From: Trachythela sp. YZ-2020
Lineage: Eukaryota > Cnidaria > Anthozoa > Malacalcyonacea > Clavulariidae
Direction: 5' to 3'
Assembly (NCBI GenBank): GCA_016169945.1
Contig: JADLSH010000377.1
Location: 2,596,001-2,660,000, forward strand
Length of the DNA: 64,000 bases
The stretch's first letter is position 1; every line of letters begins with the position of its first letter. The position numbers and the translations under genes were made by a program. Positions 56,834 to 64,000 of the stretch are shown one piece after another. The notes beneath the pieces were generated by a model that ran no database searches, was not told the origin of the DNA, and worked only from the letters and a program-made list of their open reading frames with translations.

Positions 56834-57235
56834 CTACAACCTGAACATTACAGAAAATCGGTACCTCCAGCAGTGTAAAGGATATAGATTCTGGTAAGTC
56901 GAAAGCGGCCATTCTGGCTCCCATTTCTATTTACATGTAGTTTACTTGGTCGAAATTAATTGCTATGACATTACTGTACGAGTGACAACATAGTTTGTTT
57001 TGGAATAAACTGATTAAATTTAATAGCTTGTCTATCTTTTTAAACAATTGAGGTATCGACTGTATTCTGAAATGGGTGACTTTTTCTGCATGATAATTTT
57101 ACATGTCTCCTTGTACAGTAAGTATAGGCAAGCATTGAGTTACAGAGCTAAAATTATATATGAATTTTCAGGTTTGGCACCCAGGAACAACCATGAGCAA
57201 TGAAAGAGGACTCCGAATGCTCTTCATCTGGGTGA
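56834..57235 (+). pseudogene. exon-pair relic X, copy 2
   Basis: C' counterpart of 37398-37800, with the same first block (donor GTAAGT) and the same 10-base loss in the second block. Confidence 0.4.
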
Positions 57236-58378
57236 GAATGTTCAACTTTTGTAGTGTATTATGTAATGGTTAAATCGGGAATAAATCCCAACTTCACTTG
57301 AGTGAAGAAGTGATATTTAAGTTATCTTTCCATGGCTTGCTTTAACCTTGTGATATACTTAAGTTTATGATTCATATACAGTATTCTGACAAATGAACAT
57401 GTTACTGTACTGTATGAGTTATAAATAAATAAATCTTCATTTGCATAATAGCAATACAGATGAACAAGGTTAACCAAAAAAACGCAATGTCCATTCTTAT
57501 GTGTACTTATTACTCTGTTCTGAACTGATTTAATTTTAAAAATACAAAATTCAGAGCTCCAAATAGCATTTCATCACACACCGGTCATGGTGACAGGTCA
57601 GTTCTATTGGTGATTGGTCACACACGATTTCGGACCGGTCAACTCCTTCGAGACTTTCCAAAAACAACGAAAACGCAACACAGCAAAAAACGCATAAATC
57701 ACATTCTCTGCTATTATACTGGCACCGAAGCGTTGTCACTTGATCTTCGAAGAAGCATTCTCGACGAGAACGTTTTGGCTGTCGGCGATGCAATTTTCCC
57801 TTTCCTAAACGTTCGCCGCTCGTCCCCAACGGTCAGCTCAGGTCGTCCAACCTTTCATAGAATGTTGTGAAAGTCAAACATCAACGTGTAAATCACACAA
57901 GCATTGACAAATTGGCATAATATTTAATGGGTCCACAACATCTCAAAAATCAATCTCGTTCCCAGAGCCAAAATATGACCGGTCACTATGACCAGAGTCA
58001 TACAAATTTGCCCGGTAATATAAAAAATTTGCGCAGCCGGTGAGCAGCCGTTATTTTTAGCCCTGCCAAATTTATCGGAAAAATCCAGTTCTATGATCAT
58101 TTTGAAATGTTTTGCGAAATTTCCAAAGCTAATATTTTAAGAATTTTCACATTAATTCGAAGCATATGCAATGCCCCAAAACGTACGGACATTTTACAGT
58201 AGATTTTGGCAATTGTCAAATTCTTTATTTAATAGTATTAATTGACTCATTTTGTCATTTGTACTGTAGTGTACAAAAACGTTATGACAATGTTATCATC
58301 GCTACCGTTTGCTCAGCAGTTTGCTAATTATAACTGCGTCATATTGAAACAATAGTTTGGCAACTATATACTGTAATA

Positions 58379-58545
58379 TTAGGGCCATTTATACGGGAGA
58401 AAATAAGACGCCACTTACATAAGACGCGACTTAAATAAGAACAGGGGTTCAGGCTGTTCCACAATACGCGCAACTTATTAGAATTTGACCATTTATACGA
58501 GAGTGTTTGCGTCTTATACATGTAAGTCGCGTAATAAATGGCCCT
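58379..58545. mobile_element. small MITE, about 167 bp (copy C')
   Basis: Duplicate of 38890-39056, with the same TAGGGCCATTTAT ends. Confidence 0.65.
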
Positions 58546-59263
58546 ATTGTTTACATCTGCTTGGTTAGTAAGGGCAAGGGGTTGCTGCATGCATATGTTT
58601 CTGGTAATATCAGAACCGTTTCATAAATCTCACAAAACTATTTTAAATACCTGCATTGATGATGTATTTGTGTTTGTTCATTTCTTTCAGGATCTGCAGC
58701 ATTTTATCTGTTTAACACAGATAATATGGGGAATTTGACATACTGGATTGCAAAGTAAGTACTGTAATCTGAAGCTTGAACATGATTGAGGTATAAGATT
58801 TTTGGTTGTCTTCTGATAGTTCGTGTCCGTTAGTAAAATAGCTTGCGTATTATTGCTGCATATGCTATCAGATCTCCCAGTGTCTGGTGCGTATTCTCTT
58901 GTATTTTGTTTTTACTTCTGTTGTTTAATCTTGTTTCTTGTTTATTATATCTTGTACTGTAATGTCCTGTCTTTTTCATATACAGTATGGTCTTTTACGA
59001 TACTATACTCGCTGGCTATTATAACGTTTATATAAACCACCATATTCTCTGTAGAGATTATACTCTTTGAAACCATTATGTAAAAGTGCTTTGTCAGAGG
59101 CTCCTGAAAATGCTTATACAAAGTCTTTATTATTGTGCAAACAAACTCCTTCACTTCTCAGTCTTATGGCATTGCTGATTTCGACTGGAATATAGTCCCG
59201 TGTACTTGCGGTAATGGATCACTTGAAATAATGCACTTGAAAAGCACTTGAAATAATGGTCCT

Positions 59264-59990
59264 GTGATAACATCTGTTGAGTACTTGCATCCGTGCCCAT
59301 TGATAGAGCATGTAGATATATGCAGCGAACTGATTCAGCCGTCTACTTCAAGAAGGAATATTGGGGTAATTTTCGGCAAACTTATATCCCTCGACGAATA
59401 TGTTACTTCTACCTGTAAGGCATGTTTCTTCCATCTCCGCAACATGGCAAGGATAAGACATTGTTTATCTCAAGCAGACACTGAAACTTTACTCCACGCG
59501 TTCATTACTTCTTAATTAGATAACTGCAACTCACTACTTTATGGGTTGCCTAAATTGCTAATCGACCGTCTGCAAAATGTAGATAACTCTGGAGCTCGTA
59601 TGTTTACACGTAGTAGGAAGTACGACCACCTTACGCCAGTCTTGAAGCAACTACATTGGCTTCCAGTGAGTCATCCTATCGTGTATAAGCTATTACTGAT
59701 AACTTATAAAGCGTTAAATGGACTAGCACCTTCATGGCTACATTAAAGCGCTATTACCACCATATACCCCGAGCATGTATCTAAGATCCACCTCAAAGAA
59801 CCTATTGAAAATACCATCAGTTAGATTGGTTCACTACGGTCATAGGTCCTTCTCTTTTGCACCGCCGAAACTCACTTCCTGACAATATTCGTCTTAGTGA
59901 CTTAAGACTTAGAAGATAAGAAACTCACTTCCTGATAATATTCGTCTTAGAAGATTTAAGCAGATTTAGGACTAGCTAACTTTACCTGGG
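59264..59990 (+). pseudogene. CR1-like LINE ORF2, C-terminal relic (copy C')
   Basis: Counterpart of 39765-40466, with the same blocks (GVIFGKLISLDEYV, LTPVLKQLHWLPVSH). Its far 3' end is scrambled by a local duplication of AACTCACTTCCTGA-type sequence (59870-59950). Confidence 0.8.
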
Positions 59991-60089
59991 GCTATTGCGA
60001 ATAGTTCTACCAATTTATTAGTGCAAAGTTTCTTGGAAACTTTGCAGTATTGTGATGAGTGGCGAAAATTCATATGAGTCAGGCATCAT

Positions 60090-63050
60090 CTGCCTCGTAC
60101 CCAGGCGCTCTCAGTTTGCGGCAGGCTATATAAGAGGAATACATGAAGTATTGCAACTGAGGCGACGCGCGAAGGGGAAATTGGAAACGCGGGGGAGCGC
60201 CTGGCAGTTCTTGTATACTGTCATGGCGGACATTCGATCGAGGAAGTAGAAATTTCTACAAATCCATTACAAAGACCAGTTCACGTGGCTTTTTTATGAA
60301 GAAATTACATGGCGAGGAAACCCTGCGATGTCTTGGCGAATTATTTCATATACGATCTACCCAGGTATATGAATTTTTCATTTTAAAGTAATTTGAATTG
60401 CAAAATTATACGCAGATGCACCCTACTTTAATATAAATAAATAGATGCACCCTACAGGGTCCCTACTTTAGTATGCGCCCTACTTTAACACCAGATAATG
60501 GGTTAATCCTGATAGCACTAAAATTGGTATTTTTTATTCCGTCTAATGCCAGATGATTTTACTTACCAATGAGGGTGTTAGGTGTATGTGGGTTAAAAAT
60601 CATTTTAATATTTTCATTTCTTCTGTTTAGAGTGAATTATCCATCACACCTGACAAGCTTGGACCCCTTGCTTACAGTATGTTGCTGGCTATGTAATCCA
60701 AGCATTATGGAAAAAGAAAGAATTCCAAAAATGCAGATTCATTAAGAAACCAAGAGTTACAAGCATTATTGTTTTCAATGAAAGTACCTACTGAAGAAAA
60801 TGACTACATTTCTTCAATTTCCCGAGGAGCACTGTGGGCACCCAATTCCTGGCTGGTAAATATTGCAGAAATTCCTGATTGTGCTTTAGAAAGCACACAA
60901 GAATTGGCAAACCTACCTCATTACCTGTGGATAAAGTTGTTGAGGAGGTCCAAGCTTCTCCATTAGCGAAAAGTTTGTGGAACAATATTGTTGAACAATG
61001 CAATGTTGCAGTGTCAAAAGAGTGTCAAAACTTATGTTTTGAAAACATTATCAAACTATACGCAACTGTCAGAGGATTCTCCTTTGCAAGAGATGTCGTT
61101 AACAAGTATAAATTACTTGGAAAAAAAAGAACAGTGAACTTCAGCTGTAAATAATATGTACACTATTCTTCAATGTAAGCTCGGATTCCATATGTTGGGG
61201 CTCTTGCATGCACCATAGCATGCATGGAGAACTCCAACAGCTTGAATCTGAGCCTACCCACAATGTAAATACTAATTTCTTCATATTATTTGTTCTCTTT
61301 CTTGAAGGAGTCAACCAAAATTGTATCTGATAGTGATTTTTGTAGATATAGACTTTTGTTCAATTAAAAAATTATGAAATCAATTTAAAATGATTTCAAC
61401 AATACAATCCCCAACAAATATAAATATAAATACTGTGTTTCTTGATATAATGTTCTAGTCTTATAGTTTATCCAATGCTTGCTTGATCTGTATAGTCCAT
61501 CTTTACAGATATTCTGTCTTGCACAGAATAAATAACCATAAATCTTTTATTAAGCCAGGAGGGGGCTTTTTTCAGTCATATTTGAGGTTAATAATTCCAA
61601 GTCCTACAACCACAAATTTCTCAACCTTCTTTTTAAAATCTTCGAGGCTTGAATAGTATTGTTTTGTTTGGGCTTGTGTCGAACAAGTTCACTTCTGGGT
61701 GCAGTTGTGGAGGTGGAGGGTATGCTTTTCTCTGGTAAATTTAGGGAAGGAAAAGCTCCAGGCACAAGTCTTTTGCAGGTGGGAACTATACCAAAACATG
61801 ATCAAAAACCTTGTTAATATACAAGTATATTTTACACAAGTACACCACCATTTCAACAAATTATCTTGTAGATCTTATATTCTGACTAAGTGCTTATATC
61901 AGCTCATATCAATCCATAAGGAATTGGGCATATTACTCTCTGAAATTGCACTTACTAATATTATAATATATACATGCTAAAAAAAAGTATGATTTAGTGG
62001 GATTTATTCTGAATTTCTGTATTCCGGTAAATTTGAGCATATGGTTTGAACCCATGCATAATTATACTGAAGCGTATTATGTAAATCAGTATTAAATTTC
62101 CATATGCCCTACAATCTGCCTCGTACGGTCGTACCCAGGCGTTCTCAGTCTGCGGCAGGCTATATAAGAGGAATACATGAAGTATTGCAACGGAGGTGAC
62201 GCGCGAAATGAAAACTTACACATTTAAGACATGTAATTAACATTCTGAGTATCTATTTTTAAAACTTCTAGTTTTGAGGGTTACAATGTTATTTTTCTTT
62301 TTTTGGGACCTAGTTAGGGAGCCTAACTGGTGTACCAGCATCTCAATATCCCTGGATACTGGCATGGCTAAATATTGATACCCTCACAATATGCCCATTT
62401 GTGATCTCTCTGAACCAAGAAATATATAATACAACAAGTTTTACCTCCAACCTTTGATTTTGACGTTAAGCCATGCTTCTCGCTTAGATTTGGCGAAGGA
62501 TCAGGCGATATTGGACGTTGAAAGTTACAGGCAAGACGTCTTGCAGATCTTCGAACAGGTCTTGCTTCACCTGTGGTTCATTTAAAATGAATAAACGCTG
62601 TAAATTTACACCCACAGCCGTAAATATTGAAATATTTATCACTACAATGCATTTTTATAGTCTATTTGTCATACCTTGCAAATCTAATCCCTGCAAGTCT
62701 TCTTCCAGTGTTGACATGTTGATATTTCCTGACTTTAGGGCATGTGTGAAAGGTCGTATACCAAGTGCAACAGGACAAATGAACGCTCACATAACTAACT
62801 ACTGTATATTTTGACCAATACAACAAAGACAAGTAGAAAAATAACGAAAACGAGAGCGAAATATCACAACTTGCAAGAAATCGTACTTTGTTGCAAGAAA
62901 TCGACCAAGAACTGCCAGGCGTCTCCCGTTTCAAGTGCACTCTTCCCAATTTCCCCTGCGCGCTTCGCTCGCCAGTGTAATACTTCATGTAAAAAAAACA
63001 TCATAGCTAATTTCTAAATAATGCTCTGGAGACGCCTGGGTACGAGGCAG
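60090..63050. mobile_element. P-like DNA transposon, 2,961 bp, direct flanks AGGCATCAT
   Basis: Ends CTGCCTCGTACCCAGGCG and its inverse, flanked by AGGCATCAT (60081-60089, 63051-63059). Subterminal blocks (ACATGAAGTATT, CGCGCGAAGGGGAAATTGG) are also inverted at the right end. An internal direct copy of the left end, with GCGGCAGGCTATATAAGAGG, lies at 62117-62211. The transposase relic at 60650-61154 suggests the P/THAP group, whose 8-bp TSDs would fit the flank. Class assignment is tentative. Long AT-rich parts (61160-62100) hold no gene I recognise. Confidence 0.78.
60650..61154 (+). pseudogene. P/THAP-like transposase, C-terminal relic
   Basis: Three frames in succession read QYVAGYVIQALWKKK (about 60676), then ISSISRGALWAPNSWLVNI, then LPVDKVVEEVQASPLAKSLW and ENIIKLYATVRGFSFARDVV, ending at 61154. 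Y-x-A-G-Y-V followed by a GGL-x-x-P-type block is the pattern near the C-terminus of THAP/P-type transposases, as I recall it. At least two frameshifts separate the parts, so it is inactive. N-terminal DNA-binding and catalytic regions were not found. Confidence 0.5.
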
Positions 63051-63059
63051 AGGCATCAT

Positions 63060-64000
63060 AGTGTAAACTTTCCGGGGGGTCACGCGATGAAAATATAGTA
63101 CCTGGATCGAGTTTCTATACCTACGAAAATTGAAGCCAGTTTTAGTTTTGGCGGCCATATTGGAGGGACCACCAATCGCCGTCGTACAAGGAGTGCAGTA
63201 CGAGGAGATATTTTCAATTTGCGCTGTGTTGGGCCATGGAATTATTGAAGTTTAATTGGAAATATGTAAAGGAGTTGGTATATTGTTAAAAGTCACCGAT
63301 TTGGTTTGATTTCGGGCGTTTCTCGGCGAAAAAACTGTTCGCGTGTGTATGTTGTTGTCAGCCATGAGTGAGCATATTTACGTGAAAATTTTGGAATAAA
63401 TCGCCGTACTGTGCCTCTCAGCGTAGAAATCAAAGAAATTACAAGAAAGGAGACAGTTCCACATCTGCAAGTAATACTGGGCAAATAGTGATGGTGAAAG
63501 ATCGGCCTTAAAACGGGTTTTTGTGACGATTAAAGTCGACGAACTTTGGGTGTTGTATCTACAACAATTAGCAATTGATTGTCGTTGCCCGGACGTTGTT
63601 CATACTTGTATAAAATACTACAGTATAATTAATTGGTCCAAGAAAATAGTTCATTGTTTGCTGAGGCACAATAAATAGAAAGTATATATTTATGCTGTTA
63701 TGTATTTTTTCTTGTATTCACTAAATTTAATACACTGGTCAGATTGACAGAATTCGTCAGAATGTTCCACTACATGGGTTGCACTGCCAATAATTGGATT
63801 GCAATAAATGCCACAACAGCATGTACAAAATATATTGTTCACACTGTATACACCAAGTTACCAACCCAAAAAAGTGTGTCACAAATTTGTCTACTGTGTC
63901 TCATTAGTCTCACGAGATTGATTACAGGTCATCTATATAAAACATCATGCTGTGGCATTTAGTTTCCTTATGAATTAAATGAACAATTTATTTACAACAT
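63060..64000. other. no gene recognised
   Basis: The stretch to the window end holds only short open frames. GTTTTGGCGGCCATATTGGA at about 63147 could belong to a promoter or first exon continuing beyond the window. The frame 63744-63962 starts at TTG and has no recognisable motif. Confidence 0.3.

Larger units (their letters stand above)
42054..60021 (+). repeat. segmental duplication, copy C' (interrupted)
   Basis: Matches copy C. The first part, 42054-42179, is separated from the remainder (54048 onwards) by the 11.87-kb insertion. A second insertion is at 54831-55875. Copy C is empty at both places. Confidence 0.9.

Noticed and set aside
1..64000. CRISPR array or bacterial operon structure
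   Set aside because: Tandem repeats have no unique spacers, and the coding pieces are spliced or transposon-derived.

Overview
The window is AT-rich nuclear DNA from a multicellular animal. Candidate genes are split by GT-AG introns, AATAAA signals follow them, and most of the sequence is transposon-derived. Nothing suggests a bacterium, organelle or virus genome. The mix of Penelope-like, copia, DIRS-type, CR1/L2-like, PIF/Harbinger, hAT-like and P-like elements, and the stem motif GACGAAGGGCTTTAGCTCGA, suggests a cnidarian or similar marine invertebrate. That taxonomic guess is inference from memory of such genomes, not something the sequence proves.

Layout. 1-4.2 kb: a Penelope-type reverse transcriptase (RT) fragment on the minus strand, exons of a gene resembling the uncharacterised SAMD3-like family, and a LINE 3' tail. 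4.6-21.5 kb: a tandem array of three paralogous units. Two of them (exons at 6973/11038 and 15185/19460) each encode a small, apparently intact, secreted six-cysteine protein from two phase-0 exons 4 kb apart. The third (5075) keeps only a damaged signal-peptide exon. Each complete unit also carries a broken SGNH-hydrolase gene. Because the two units are recent duplicates, comparing them exposes clean transposon insertions: an hAT-like element with 8-bp target-site duplication (TSD) and a second one nested inside it, an hAT-like MITE, and a SINE that splits one SGNH copy.

21.7-22.9 kb: a 15-bp minisatellite of about 75 units. 22.95-23.6 kb: a terminal-inverted-repeat (TIR) element. 25.1-29.8 kb, minus strand: the tyrosine-recombinase end of a DIRS-type element abutting a copia retrotransposon that has its 5' LTR, a half-tRNA-iMet primer site, Gag with two zinc knuckles, protease, integrase and RT/RNase H, all mutated. 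31.9-33.3 kb: a convergent PIF/Harbinger pair (transposase C-terminus and Myb/SANT-like protein). 34.0-35.5 kb: nested inverted-repeat elements.

35.5-60.0 kb: a second large duplication, C and C'. C' is split by an 11.9-kb insertion with a nested history. A small TIR element with 6-bp TSD entered C', and a tandem head-to-tail Penelope-like array (two 5.2-kb units plus a 1.16-kb 5' partial unit) sits inside that element. The RT frame lacks any visible GIY-YIG endonuclease. 60.1-63.05 kb: a 2.96-kb P-like element with 9-bp direct flanks and a broken transposase C-terminus.

The only genes that look functional are the two six-cysteine peptide genes and, less certainly, the SAMD3-like exons. The rest is mobile DNA at various stages of decay. 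No tRNA, rRNA or CRISPR array was found.
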